Origin: Sulfurovum sp. AR
Lineage (GTDB): Bacteria; Campylobacterota; Campylobacteria; Campylobacterales; Sulfurovaceae
Length of the DNA: 64,000 nucleotides
NCBI RefSeq assembly: GCF_000296775.1
Contig: NZ_AJLE01000003.1
Span: 230,586 to 294,585, forward strand
Direction of reading: 5' to 3'
The notes beneath the pieces were generated by a model. The model saw only the letters and a list, made by a program, of their open reading frames with translations, searched no databases and was not told the origin of the DNA. Made by a program: the position numbers and the translations under genes. This document shows, in pieces, positions 8,512 through 15,400 of this stretch (within the stretch, counting starts at the first letter, position 1; each line of letters starts with the position of its first letter).

Positions 8512-9369
8512 ATGGCGAGCTATTATCTTCTACTCATACAATTTCTTTTTGCACTTATCGCGCTCTTTTTGTTTTGGCAAAGTGTAGGTTACTTTCGTCG
8601 TATGTGGAGATACAAGAGACTCAAAGCTATGCCCTTTCCAAGATCCTATGTGACCATACTACAAAACATACAACAGTACCAGAAACTCACACCCAAACAA
8701 AAAGAAAAACTCCACGTTATGATACTTCTTTTCATAGATCAAAAAGAGTTCGTAGGTGCCAAAATGAACATCAATGATGAGATAAAAGTCACCATCGCAT
8801 TTTATGCCTGTCTGATGCGGCTTGGATTTGAACTGGGTGAGAAAGACCATGTCAGCACCGTTATAGTCTACCCCGAGCACTTCATCGTAGATGACTCACA
8901 TACGATTGATGGCATACACCACACACGCACATCAGTCCTCGAAGGGCAATCAGCCAATGGCACTGTAGTCATCTCATGGCAGGATATAGCACTAAACATA
9001 GCTAAGCCGGGGAAAGAGAATGTCATCATCCATGAGTTTGCCCATGAGTTGGACTTTGAAGATGGACTTGCAGACGGTACACCTCTTTTGGAAACTTCAA
9101 AGTATCAAAAATGGTCTGAAGTTTTCTCTAAAGCTTTTACGACATTAAGAAACCTTGAAGAGAGGCAAAAACATTCAGAAGGGCTCATACTTTTAGGTAA
9201 CTATGCGCTCACGAATGAAGCTGAGTTTTTTGCAGTATGCAGCGAGCGCTTTTTTCAGATACCTAAAGCGTTCAAAAATCATTTTCCTGATGTCTATGAA
9301 GAACTTAAACGCTTTTATAGACTTGATGCAGAAAAGTTATACTCATCACATCCCGATCATAATGGATGA
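8512..9369 (+). CDS. MtfA-like zinc metallopeptidase (M90 family)
   Basis: 285 residues. One N-terminal membrane segment (about 5-24, LLLIQFLFALIALFLFW), then a cytosolic-type domain with the M90 signature HEFAHELDFEDG at about 174-185 and a downstream glutamate in NEAEFFAVCSERFFQIP at about 235. In E. coli, MtfA is an aminopeptidase that interacts with the sugar repressor Mlc; no mlc or PTS gene is in this window, so that role should not be assumed. E. coli MtfA lacks an obvious membrane anchor, so the N-terminal helix is noteworthy. It sits between the two trxC copies on the opposite strand. Confidence 0.85.
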   Translation: MASYYLLLIQFLFALIALFLFWQSVGYFRRMWRYKRLKAMPFPRSYVTILQNIQQYQKLTPKQKEKLHVMILLFIDQKEFVGAKMNINDEIKVTIAFYACLMRLGFELGEKDHVSTVIVYPEHFIVDDSHTIDGIHHTRTSVLEGQSANGTVVISWQDIALNIAKPGKENVIIHEFAHELDFEDGLADGTPLLETSKYQKWSEVFSKAFTTLRNLEERQKHSEGLILLGNYALTNEAEFFAVCSERFFQIPKAFKNHFPDVYEELKRFYRLDAEKLYSSHPDHNG

Positions 9370-9370
9370 T

Positions 9371-9448
9371 GTTTTTATGTAATCTACTTAATACCTTCAC
9401 CATCGCCAAAGTATCAATCTTGCAGTACGCTAAGAGTGCTTTTCTCAT
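9371..9448 (-). pseudogene. 3'-terminal relic of a DEDD-exonuclease-like (DUF2779-like?) gene, copy 1
   Basis: Read on the minus strand this stretch encodes MRKALLAYCKIDTLAMVKV followed by LSRLHKN. The YCKxDTLAMV pattern looks like the extreme C terminus of DUF2779-type proteins, where YxxxD would be the last DEDD exonuclease motif. Nothing upstream continues the domain and no clean stop ends it. A second relic with the same words lies at 10435-10515. Family naming is from memory; the homology between the two relics is directly visible. Confidence 0.45.
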
Positions 9449-9500
9449 CTTCTTTTTTAGGTTGTCATTATCACCTGACACCTATTTTTTCTTTAAACTA

Positions 9501-9929
9501 TTAAAGATACTTTTCAACCCATTTTATGATCTGCTTACTACTGCGTGCACCGGTAAATCTATCTATCTCTTTTCCATCTTTAAACACAAGTACCGCAGGG
9601 ATATTTACTATAATGATAGTTGGGTTTTGTATTTGAGCGTTATCGTTGTTTATTTTTAAAAACTGTGCTTGTAATGGCATAGCCATAGCTGCAGCTTCAA
9701 AATGAGGTGCCATCGTCAAGCATGGACCACACCAAGGTGCCCAGAAGTCAACTATAACAGGTAGATCAGAAGTATGAATGAAGTAATCCAATATAGCTAA
9801 ATTAGCATTCAGCGGCTTACTTTCTAAAAGTGATCCTCCACACTCTTTACAATGTTCAGTAGTGTATGTCTCCTTCTTTTTTACACTGCTTACTTTAAGA
9901 CAATGGGGACAAACTACATTGATATGCAT
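9501..9929 (-). CDS. trxC: Thioredoxin 2 (TrxC type), copy 2
   Basis: 142 residues from the ATG at 9929, set by GGAG at 9939-9942; an in-frame ATG at 9944 lies upstream of that site and is rejected. Zinc-finger pairs CPHC and CKEC and the active site WAPWCGPC are intact. It is closely similar to copy 1 over its whole length, sharing the run PLQAQFLKINND and ending EKYL versus KQYL. The segment after KINND differs most (NAQIQNPTIIIVN versus DEQTLGSKLLIAS). Upstream, TATAAT at 9960-9965 gives an independent promoter, so the two copies can be regulated separately. Confidence 0.92.
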   Translation of the reverse strand: MHINVVCPHCLKVSSVKKKETYTTEHCKECGGSLLESKPLNANLAILDYFIHTSDLPVIVDFWAPWCGPCLTMAPHFEAAAMAMPLQAQFLKINNDNAQIQNPTIIIVNIPAVLVFKDGKEIDRFTGARSSKQIIKWVEKYL

Positions 9930-9959
9930 ATCGCGACACTCCAATTTTATTTAGTAAAT

Positions 9960-9965
9960 ATTATA
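9960..9965 (-). promoter_or_regulatory. Probable -10 box of trxC copy 2
   Basis: A perfect TATAAT on the minus strand, 30 bases before the ATG and upstream of the GGAG ribosome site. No convincing -35 hexamer is visible, which is usual for Campylobacterota sigma-70 promoters. Confidence 0.5.
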
Positions 9966-10211
9966 TCTAGTATAGATCAGAGTTTATACCCTCTCTCATT
10001 TGTTCTATTATGACCAAAATGTCTGAACATAACAAAAAATGTTTTATTCTTAAAATTATGAGGAATATATGACTTCATTAAAATAAATCTCTATGACTAT
10101 AGAAATGATCAACGACCTTGCAAAATTAGCAGATTACTCGTTCATGACTATATCCAATCAATACTATAAATGATCAACGGGTATAATAAACAAAAAGAAA
10201 GGATTGTAATT
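9966..10211. other. AT-rich spacer with no convincing gene
   Basis: About 250 bases. The words ATGACTATA and AAATGATCAACG each occur twice (near 10093 and 10144; near 10106 and 10168). A 26-codon open frame starts at 10093 (MTIEMINDLAKLADYSF, then MTISNQYYK) and ends at 10173 without a good ribosome site; it may be a remnant of a gene 5' end. A small stem AACAT/ATGTT is present near 10030. Nothing else is recognised. Confidence 0.4.
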
Positions 10212-10316
10212 ATGACTACTTTATTGATGATTATTTCAACTATCGTGATTATCTATGTCGCTGTAATGGTAGTGAGTATAGTGAAACAAAGAAAAAACAA
10301 AGAATATGATGGTTAA
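10212..10316 (+). CDS. Single-helix small membrane protein, 34 aa
   Basis: ATG at 10212, TAA at 10316. AAAGGA lies about 9 bases upstream and a TATAAT-like box (GGTATAATAAAC) about 35 bases upstream. The protein is one hydrophobic helix from residue 3 to about 24 (TLLMIISTIVIIYVAVMVV), followed by a basic tail (KQRKNKEYDG), an N-out/C-in single-pass layout. No family recognised; similar tiny proteins are often subunits or regulators of membrane complexes or stress peptides. Confidence 0.5.
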   Translation: MTTLLMIISTIVIIYVAVMVVSIVKQRKNKEYDG

Positions 10317-10434
10317 GGGAGTATAAGAGAATCAAACACTAGCTTATAGCAACTACTATTATAAAGTAAACACTTTTCGGCTTAGCTATCATTATCACCC
10401 TACCACTATACCTCTTTGAGAGGTTAGGATCAGT

Positions 10435-10515
10435 TTAAACTTCTCTCAACTTCTCCAACACCCCAACCATCGCCAAACTATCAAGCTTTCAGTACGCTAA
10501 AAGTGCGTTTTGCAT
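10435..10515 (-). pseudogene. 3'-terminal relic of a DEDD-exonuclease-like (DUF2779-like?) gene, copy 2
   Basis: Minus-strand reading gives MQNALLAY, an in-frame TGA, then KLDSLAMVGVLEKLREV and a TAA stop at 10435-10437. It aligns with the relic at 9371-9448 (ALLAYCKIDTLAMVKVL); the TGA sits where copy 1 has TGC, so one base change killed it. The rest of the gene is missing. Two dead tails of the same gene type 1 kb apart indicate repeated insertion or deletion here. Confidence 0.5.
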
Positions 10516-10579
10516 ATCTACTTTCCCGATAAATTTGGTGAAATATACTACAAAATTTCAGGAACAAAAGTCGAAATGA

Positions 10580-10614
10580 AAAACCTTATAAATTTATATA
10601 TTTTATAAGGTTTT
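10580..10614. repeat. AAAACCTTATAA inverted repeat, copy A
   Basis: AAAACCTTATAA (10580-10591), 11-nt spacer, TTATAAGGTTTT (10603-10614). The pairing extends one more base each side of the loop to a perfect 13-bp stem. Copies C and D share the arms and near-identical spacing; copy B keeps one arm. It lies 110 bases upstream of the secreted-peptide gene. Confidence 0.75.
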
Positions 10615-10652
10615 CTCTTCACACTAGTTTCACACTTCTATTTTATACTTCA

Positions 10653-10686
10653 TCTGAATTTGAATAAAGCGTTTCTGATTTGAATA
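10653..10686 (+). promoter_or_regulatory. Direct repeats upstream of the secreted-peptide gene
   Basis: TCTGAATTTGAATA at 10653-10666 and TCTGATTTGAATA from 10674: start-to-start distance 21 bases, two helical turns, ending about 38 bases before the ATG at 10724. This geometry suits tandem binding of a response regulator. The second copy also overlaps a TCTGAT/ATCAGA inverted repeat. The regulator is unknown. Confidence 0.4.
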
Positions 10687-10723
10687 TCAGATAAGCATTA
10701 CAAAAAAATTAAAAGGATTTATA

Positions 10724-10867
10724 ATGAAAAAATTAACAGCAATCTTACTTCTAACAATCGGTTTAGCTTCAAGCGCTATGGCACATCACCCTGCACCAGT
10801 AGATCAAGCTGGCTCAGGAATACCAGATAATTCTGGACACTGGGATGCATTTCTTGGTGGTCTCTAG
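10724..10867 (+). CDS. Small secreted peptide, 47 aa precursor
   Basis: ATG at 10724, TAG at 10867, with AAAAGGA about 7 bases upstream and a strong terminator 35 bases downstream. Residues 1-20 form a Sec signal peptide (MKKLTAILLLTIGLASSAMA) with cleavage expected after AMA. The mature peptide is about 27 residues, starting HHPAPVDQAGSG and ending SGHWDAFLGGL; it has no cysteine. The HH pair could bind metal, but that is only a guess. It forms a complete one-gene unit with candidate regulator repeats, ribosome site and terminator, bounded by repeat copies A and B. Confidence 0.65.
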   Translation: MKKLTAILLLTIGLASSAMAHHPAPVDQAGSGIPDNSGHWDAFLGGL

Positions 10868-10902
10868 TTCATTATATTAATATATTTTGGATAAAAAAAA
10901 GC

Positions 10903-10938
10903 AAGGCGTATCCTAAGTTTGGGATATGCCTTTTTTTA
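10903..10938 (+). terminator. Rho-independent terminator of the secreted-peptide gene
   Basis: Stem AAGGCGTATCC (10903-10913) with GGATATGCC (10922-10930), one G-T pair, 8-nt loop, then seven T. An A-run just before it (TAAAAAAAAGC) could also serve the opposite strand. Confidence 0.85.
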
Positions 10939-10973
10939 TTTCTTCGATCAAAACACCAATTTTTAAAATAATT

Positions 10974-10985
10974 TTATAAGGTTTT
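10974..10985. repeat. AAAACCTTATAA inverted repeat, copy B (one arm)
   Basis: TTATAAGGTTTT at 10974-10985 is identical to the right arm of copy A. The left arm, expected near 10950, is decayed (AAAACACCAATT). It lies 5 bases beyond the stop codon of the Sel1 lipoprotein gene. Confidence 0.6.
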
Positions 10986-10990
10986 ATCGT

Positions 10991-11926
10991 TTAATTTGCT
11001 CTTTTCATAAAATATTCAGAGCCTTTCTCCTTTGTGACCCTATAATATTGGCACCCTACCATGTTATTTAAATTGCAACTATCACTAAAATATTTCATTG
11101 CTTTGGAATAATCTTGTTTTACACCCTTACCTTCCCTGTATAAAACTCCCAGTTGCACACATCCATTAGTATGATTTAAATTGCATGATTTACTGTAATA
11201 ATCCTTGGCTTTAAAATAATCTTGTGATATTCCTTTACCCTCTCTATACATATGACCAAGTTTCATACATCCGTATGCATCATTTAACCTACAAATTCTA
11301 TTATAATACTCAATAGACTCTGGTGGGTCTTTCCGAATATCGCCCTGACCACGATATAGGAGAAGATCTAAATTCTTACAAGAAATACCACCCCCTAAAT
11401 TGCAGGATTTTCTACAATACTTTTTTGCCTTAGGATGATCAACATCTCTATGAAGATAGTAAGAACAAAGTGCTTCACATCCTTCAACATCCTTATAGAA
11501 ATCACAAGCATCAATAAGGGCTCTTCTTGCATGGTTATAAGAAGCGTATGATTTCCCTAATGGAACATTTCTCAAATAGTGTTCAGCACGTTTAATGCAT
11601 CCAGGGCTATATCCTAACCAGCACGCTTGGCTATAATAGCTATGTGCTTTATAATAATCAAAACCGGGAGTATCTTTATATTTGAATTTGTCATAAGGAA
11701 AATTCTTCGTTTTATTGCAGGCAGAAGTACGATAAAAATCACCCAGCTTGTAGCAAGCAACAGAATCCTTTTCGAGACATGCTTTTTTTAGTTCAGATAG
11801 TTTAGCCAAAGTCTTTTGATTTTTTGTATCTGAAGAGGATATTTCTGGGGTTGGATCAGGGAAACGGTAACATCCACTAAGTAATAATACAAATAATGTA
11901 CAAAAAACTATTAATGATTTTTTCAT
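10991..11926 (-). CDS. Cysteine-rich Sel1-repeat lipoprotein (Hcp-like)
   Basis: 311 residues. A lipoprotein signal (MKKSLIVFCTLFVLLLSGC, lipobox LSGC with Cys at 19) is followed by about six Sel1-like repeats of roughly 36 residues, e.g. GCMKLGHMYREGKGISQDY and GCVQLGVLYREGKGVKQDY. Each repeat has a cysteine pair (SCNL then GC), as in Helicobacter cysteine-rich proteins, where the pairs form disulfides. Such proteins are periplasmic or surface scaffolds; the partner is unknown. The ATG at 11926 has GAGG 5 bases upstream. The gene is flanked by repeat copies B and C and stands alone. Confidence 0.85.
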   Translation of the reverse strand: MKKSLIVFCTLFVLLLSGCYRFPDPTPEISSSDTKNQKTLAKLSELKKACLEKDSVACYKLGDFYRTSACNKTKNFPYDKFKYKDTPGFDYYKAHSYYSQACWLGYSPGCIKRAEHYLRNVPLGKSYASYNHARRALIDACDFYKDVEGCEALCSYYLHRDVDHPKAKKYCRKSCNLGGGISCKNLDLLLYRGQGDIRKDPPESIEYYNRICRLNDAYGCMKLGHMYREGKGISQDYFKAKDYYSKSCNLNHTNGCVQLGVLYREGKGVKQDYSKAMKYFSDSCNLNNMVGCQYYRVTKEKGSEYFMKRAN

Positions 11927-12005
11927 TAACCTCAGCCTTTTAAATATTATATATTATATCAATTATATAAAGTAGAAATCAATTTGATCAAAAATGTAGT
12001 TTTTT

Positions 12006-12040
12006 AAAACCTTATAATCTAACATATTTTATAAGGTTAT
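12006..12040. repeat. AAAACCTTATAA inverted repeat, copy C
   Basis: AAAACCTTATAA (12006-12017), 11-nt spacer, TTATAAGGTTAT (12029-12040): the same 12-11-12 layout as copy A. It lies 80 bases upstream of the Sel1 lipoprotein start. Confidence 0.7.
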
Positions 12041-12197
12041 CCACTATAGCGACGTTTGCGAGCCATAAATCTATTCTCTTCGTGAGAAAACCTTATAAAA
12101 TGTTCTATATAGAAGGTTTTATCATGAAAACATAAACCCAAATGAATTTAAAAACTTGTAGCTTATTTCATTGAATTTATGTGTTTTTAATTGGAAC
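12041..12197. other. Non-coding stretch between repeat C and the SbcC-like relic
   Basis: About 160 bases containing repeat copy D and no supported gene. An ATG at 12124 (after AGAAGGTTTTATC) opens a frame that stops within three codons, so it is not a gene. Confidence 0.5.
12087..12120. repeat. AAAACCTTATAA inverted repeat, copy D
   Basis: Left arm AAAACCTTATAA at 12087-12098 is exact. The right arm at 12109-12120 (ATAGAAGGTTTT) differs at two positions, with a 10-nt spacer. It is 47 bases after copy C, with no gene between them. Confidence 0.6.
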
Positions 12198-12320
12198 TTA
12201 CAGTTCCATAAGCCTCTCAAACATCTCCTTGATCTCACTCACATGAGAGATCAAAAATATCTGTCTATAGTGTTCTTTGATGGTATGGAACGCTCCCATA
12301 ATCTCAAATGATACTATTTT
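12198..12320 (-). pseudogene. C-terminal relic of an SbcC/Rad50-like ATPase gene
   Basis: Minus-strand reading gives FEIMGAFHTIKEHYRQIF, then LISHVSEIKEMFERLMEL and a TAA stop at 12198-12200. LISHVxEIKE is the H-loop region at the very end of SbcC-type ATPases. Only about 38 codons remain; upstream, the frame closes at a TAA beside the DUF2130 stop codon. It appears to be a tail left after the rest of the gene was replaced or deleted. Confidence 0.6.
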
Positions 12321-13633
12321 TATTCATTCTCAATCTCTTCAGGTAACTCCAATGCCTCAATATTTCCCAGCGCTCCGGCCCCAGCAATCCCCTGTAGTGA
12401 ACCATACATCTCTGTAGTGTTCTGAAGGACACCGTCTATAAGTTTCTGACGGCGTTTCCAGCTTGCCATAAGAGAGCGGCGTTCCTTATCCAGTTCTTGT
12501 TGCATCGACATAAATCCATCTACGATAGCTTTAAGTTGCATACTAAATTCGTTACCTGTCAAGTAGTTGTAGAGGAGCGTCATCTTATCACTTTTATTCT
12601 CCTCTTTTTGTACGCTCAAATGTACACGTATCAGGCTTTCCCGCAGAAGGGATGCTGAACCTTTAAATTCATCAAGACTGCACACCCAGATACCATCCAC
12701 AAAGCCCATCCTATCCATTCCATTAGGATAAACCGATGTCACAAGAACGCCCAGGTCTGCATTGACCTTGAGCATATCCTGCTTAAGCTTACTGACCCAA
12801 GTATCACTCCATGCTTTGGTATTTTTACTCTCATAACAGATGGTCCCACAGTTTTGCAATTCCCTGGTGTGTATGGTCTGTATACAGTCTGCACCAAAGG
12901 CGCCTTTTTTTACCTCATCTACCGTATCAAAAGGAAACTGGGAAGAGAGCCAGGACTCAATAAGAAGTTCCAATGCCTCTCCTTGTATCTGCATCGATCC
13001 CTGCTCGGATTTTCTTTTGGCATCTTCAATACTCTTTGCCATCTGTGCTATCTTCTCATCTTTGGCTTTTAACTCAAGCTCACTTGCCTCTTTTGCTTCT
13101 TTGAGGGCCAGCTCTTTCATTTCCATTGCCTGTTTTGCCAACTTCTCTTTTTCAAGCTTTAATTCTTCACTTAAAGCCTTCTGAGCCTCGACCTTTGCCG
13201 CCGATGCGATCTCATCTTTTTCACGTTTAAGTTTTTCTATCATTGCTTTTGAAGCATTGAGTTCTTGGACTTGCTTAGATTTCTCTTCAAGCTCTTTTTG
13301 CAGTAGTGCTACTGACTCACGCTGTTCCTCTACCAGTTCACGTTTAAGTTCATCCATGAGCTTTGTACGTTCAATTTTGAGCTGTTCTTTCGTTGCTTTA
13401 TGCAGTTCTTCATCAAACTTCTCTTTCTCTTCTTTAAGCGCATCTTCTTTCGCTTTAAGCATATCAAGATGAGCTTTGTACTCTTTACGTTTGGCTTCGA
13501 TTTCATGTTGAAGCTTTTTCTGGTCTGCTAAATGCTGTTGTTTGAACTTCTCTTCTATCTGATGGTAAAATATCTCATCAATATCAATTTTGGTTCCGCA
13601 GTTGGGACACTTTATACTGTTTTGCGTAGACAT
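12320..13633 (-). CDS. DUF2130 domain protein (coiled coil plus nuclease-like domain)
   Basis: 437 residues. The N-terminal zinc ribbon has IKCPNCGTKIDIDEI with only one CxxC pair. Residues about 30-215 are a long charged coiled coil. The C-terminal domain matches DUF2130: GAFGADCIQTIHTRELQNCG, then CYESKNTKAWSDTWVSKLKQD, with a PD-(D/E)XK-like D...ExK arrangement. Family function is unknown; an RmuC-like DNA-linked role is often guessed from the architecture. The stop codon lies directly against the SbcC-like relic. Confidence 0.8.
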   Translation of the reverse strand: MSTQNSIKCPNCGTKIDIDEIFYHQIEEKFKQQHLADQKKLQHEIEAKRKEYKAHLDMLKAKEDALKEEKEKFDEELHKATKEQLKIERTKLMDELKRELVEEQRESVALLQKELEEKSKQVQELNASKAMIEKLKREKDEIASAAKVEAQKALSEELKLEKEKLAKQAMEMKELALKEAKEASELELKAKDEKIAQMAKSIEDAKRKSEQGSMQIQGEALELLIESWLSSQFPFDTVDEVKKGAFGADCIQTIHTRELQNCGTICYESKNTKAWSDTWVSKLKQDMLKVNADLGVLVTSVYPNGMDRMGFVDGIWVCSLDEFKGSASLLRESLIRVHLSVQKEENKSDKMTLLYNYLTGNEFSMQLKAIVDGFMSMQQELDKERRSLMASWKRRQKLIDGVLQNTTEMYGSLQGIAGAGALGNIEALELPEEIENE

Positions 13634-13733
13634 AACACTTCCTAAATTCTAATTCCTATAATCATATCAGAAAAGTATCTAGAGTAGTCTAAATATGTCA
13701 AATTGACATGCTTTGTTTTATCAATGTAAAAAA

Positions 13734-14489
13734 TTATAAAAATGCAAGCAGAGAAGCGGTTACTGCGACATTAAGAGACTCAACACCACGCTGCATAGGT
13801 ATGGCTATGCTTTTATCACACAGATCTTCTACACGCTTGCTGACACCTTCACTCTCGTTACCAAGCACAAAGATGGTCTTGTTGCTGTAGCTCTGCTCTT
13901 TATAAGAGTTTGATGCATGCGATGAGAGTGTATAAAGAGATGCTCCTTTGCTTTGAAAAGACTCAAGCGTCTTTTCAAGATCGGTCGTTTTGATGATAGG
14001 CATTTTAAAGAGTGTCCCTGCACTGGCTTTGATCACCAAAGGTGATATCTGTGCCGCTCCTTTGGTAGGAAGCAAGATGGCATCTACATTACCTGCTGCG
14101 CAAGAACGAATGATCATGCCCAGGTTCTGGGGGTTTGTTATGCCATCGAGTGCAATGATACGATACGTATTATGGGCATCCAGGAAGCTCTCTTCATCAC
14201 CGAAATGTTCAAGTACGATATCAAGGGCTACACCTTGGTCCTGTTTGGCATTTTTAGAGATACGTGATAGTGCCTGCTTATCGTGATAGGCTACTTCGAT
14301 ACCTCTTCTTTGAGCGATCTCTTTCATCTGTTCCAAAATAGTGGCATCTTTGTTAGATTTTGAGAAGTGGAGTTTGTGAATTGTGACAGCATCATCTTCC
14401 AGTGCTTCCATCACGGCATTACGTCCGTAGATGGTTAGCACTTTGTCAAAAAAAGACTTCTTTGCCAAATATTCTGGAGAATCTTTCAA
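13734..14489 (-). CDS. rlmB: 23S rRNA 2'-O-ribose methyltransferase, TrmH/SpoU family (RlmB-like)
   Basis: 251 residues. The substrate-binding N-terminal domain starts near IYGRNAVMEALEDDAV. The SPOUT knot motifs follow: ALDGITNPQNLGMIIRSCAAGNVDAILLP, split as ALDGITNPQNLGMIIRS and CAAGNVDAILLP; then VLGNESEGVSKRV; then IPMQRGVESLNVAVTASLLAF. It methylates a ribose in 23S rRNA in E. coli. The start is a TTG immediately after the fabI stop (TAATTG), which fits the reading frame and suggests translational coupling. No SD is obvious, so a slightly internal start cannot be excluded. A second, frameshifted family member is at 62156-62946. Confidence 0.82.
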   Translation of the reverse strand: MKDSPEYLAKKSFFDKVLTIYGRNAVMEALEDDAVTIHKLHFSKSNKDATILEQMKEIAQRRGIEVAYHDKQALSRISKNAKQDQGVALDIVLEHFGDEESFLDAHNTYRIIALDGITNPQNLGMIIRSCAAGNVDAILLPTKGAAQISPLVIKASAGTLFKMPIIKTTDLEKTLESFQSKGASLYTLSSHASNSYKEQSYSNKTIFVLGNESEGVSKRVEDLCDKSIAIPMQRGVESLNVAVTASLLAFL

Positions 14490-15314
14490 TTAAGCGTTTC
14501 CGTCCCAAGCGATCTTAGGCTTTCCGTTCGTATCAAATTCAACAGCAGGCATCCCCATGATGTTAAACCCTGCATCCACATAATGGATCTCACCTGTGAC
14601 ACCGGAACTGAGGTCTGAAAGCAGGTACATACCAGAGTTTCCTACCTGATCGATAGTCACATTTTGTTTAAGTGGTGAGTGGTGCTGATTCCACTTGAGC
14701 ATAAATGAGAAATCACCTATCCCTGCTGCTGCAAGGGTCTTGATAGGTCCTGCTGAGATGGCATTCACACGGATACCATCTTTACCAAGATCTTCTGCAA
14801 GATACTTTGTCGTCATCTCCAATGCTGCTTTAGCCACACCCATAAGGTTATAGTTAGGGATGTATTTAACCCCACCGTAGTAGCTGAGTGTCAATACCGA
14901 AGAGTTATCAGAAAGGATCGGCTTTAACTCACGTGTAATTTCGATGAGTGAATAGACAGAAATGTCCATTGCCACATCAAAAGCTTCTTTAGAGATATCA
15001 TAGAAACGTCCGCTTAGTCCCTCTTTAGGTGCAAATGCGATTGAGTGCACGATAAAATCGATCTTACCAAAATCTTTTTCAAGAGACTCTTTGAGTGCTT
15101 TGATCTCTTCTGGTTTGCTTACATCACAAGGGTACAATCTTGCCCCGCACCCTAGATCTTCTGCGATAGGAGCCAGTTTTTGCTCAAATCTTTCATTCAA
15201 GAAAGTAATGGCCATCTCTGCACCCTGCTCCTGACAAGATTTTGCAATACCGTATGCAATAGACTTTTTGTTAGCGATGCCTAAAATAACACCTTTTTTA
15301 CCCTTCATTATCAT
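14490..15314 (-). CDS. fabI: Enoyl-[acyl-carrier-protein] reductase (NADH)
   Basis: 274 residues from the ATG at 15314 (MIMKGKKGVILGIANKKS), which has GGAG 9 bases upstream and matches the known start in Campylobacter. A longer in-frame ATG at 15413 is rejected because it extends past the ribosome site. FabI performs the last reduction of each fatty-acid elongation cycle. Visible: an NADH-binding glycine region, the SIAYG segment, and the catalytic YxxxxxxK as YNLMGVAKAALEMTTKYLA with LAEDLGKDGIRVNAISAGPIKT after it. rlmB follows directly; the asparaginase-like gene is divergent. Confidence 0.95.
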   Translation of the reverse strand: MIMKGKKGVILGIANKKSIAYGIAKSCQEQGAEMAITFLNERFEQKLAPIAEDLGCGARLYPCDVSKPEEIKALKESLEKDFGKIDFIVHSIAFAPKEGLSGRFYDISKEAFDVAMDISVYSLIEITRELKPILSDNSSVLTLSYYGGVKYIPNYNLMGVAKAALEMTTKYLAEDLGKDGIRVNAISAGPIKTLAAAGIGDFSFMLKWNQHHSPLKQNVTIDQVGNSGMYLLSDLSSGVTGEIHYVDAGFNIMGMPAVEFDTNGKPKIAWDGNA

Positions 15315-15400
15315 ATAATGCTCCATAGAAATTAATGCGATAATTTTAACGCAATAATGGTAAAATCTAAAACTATATTTATCATAAATCAAGGAAATAG

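Noticed and set aside
10093..10173. 26-codon gene (MTIEMINDLAKLADYSF...)
   Set aside because: No SD site and no recognisable family; it may be a fragment, so it is only mentioned in the spacer entry.
10410..10424. ACCTCT-TTG-AGAGGT hairpin as terminator
   Set aside because: The stem is perfect but no T-run follows on either strand, and no gene ends nearby except the degraded relic.
10580..12120. Integron attC-type array
   Set aside because: The repeats lack the GTTRRRY core and imperfect 3' consensus of attC, and no integrase gene is visible. The arms are a fixed A/T-rich sequence instead.
10580..12120. CRISPR array
   Set aside because: Only four copies, unequal spacing from 47 to over 1000 bases, no spacers of uniform length and no cas genes.
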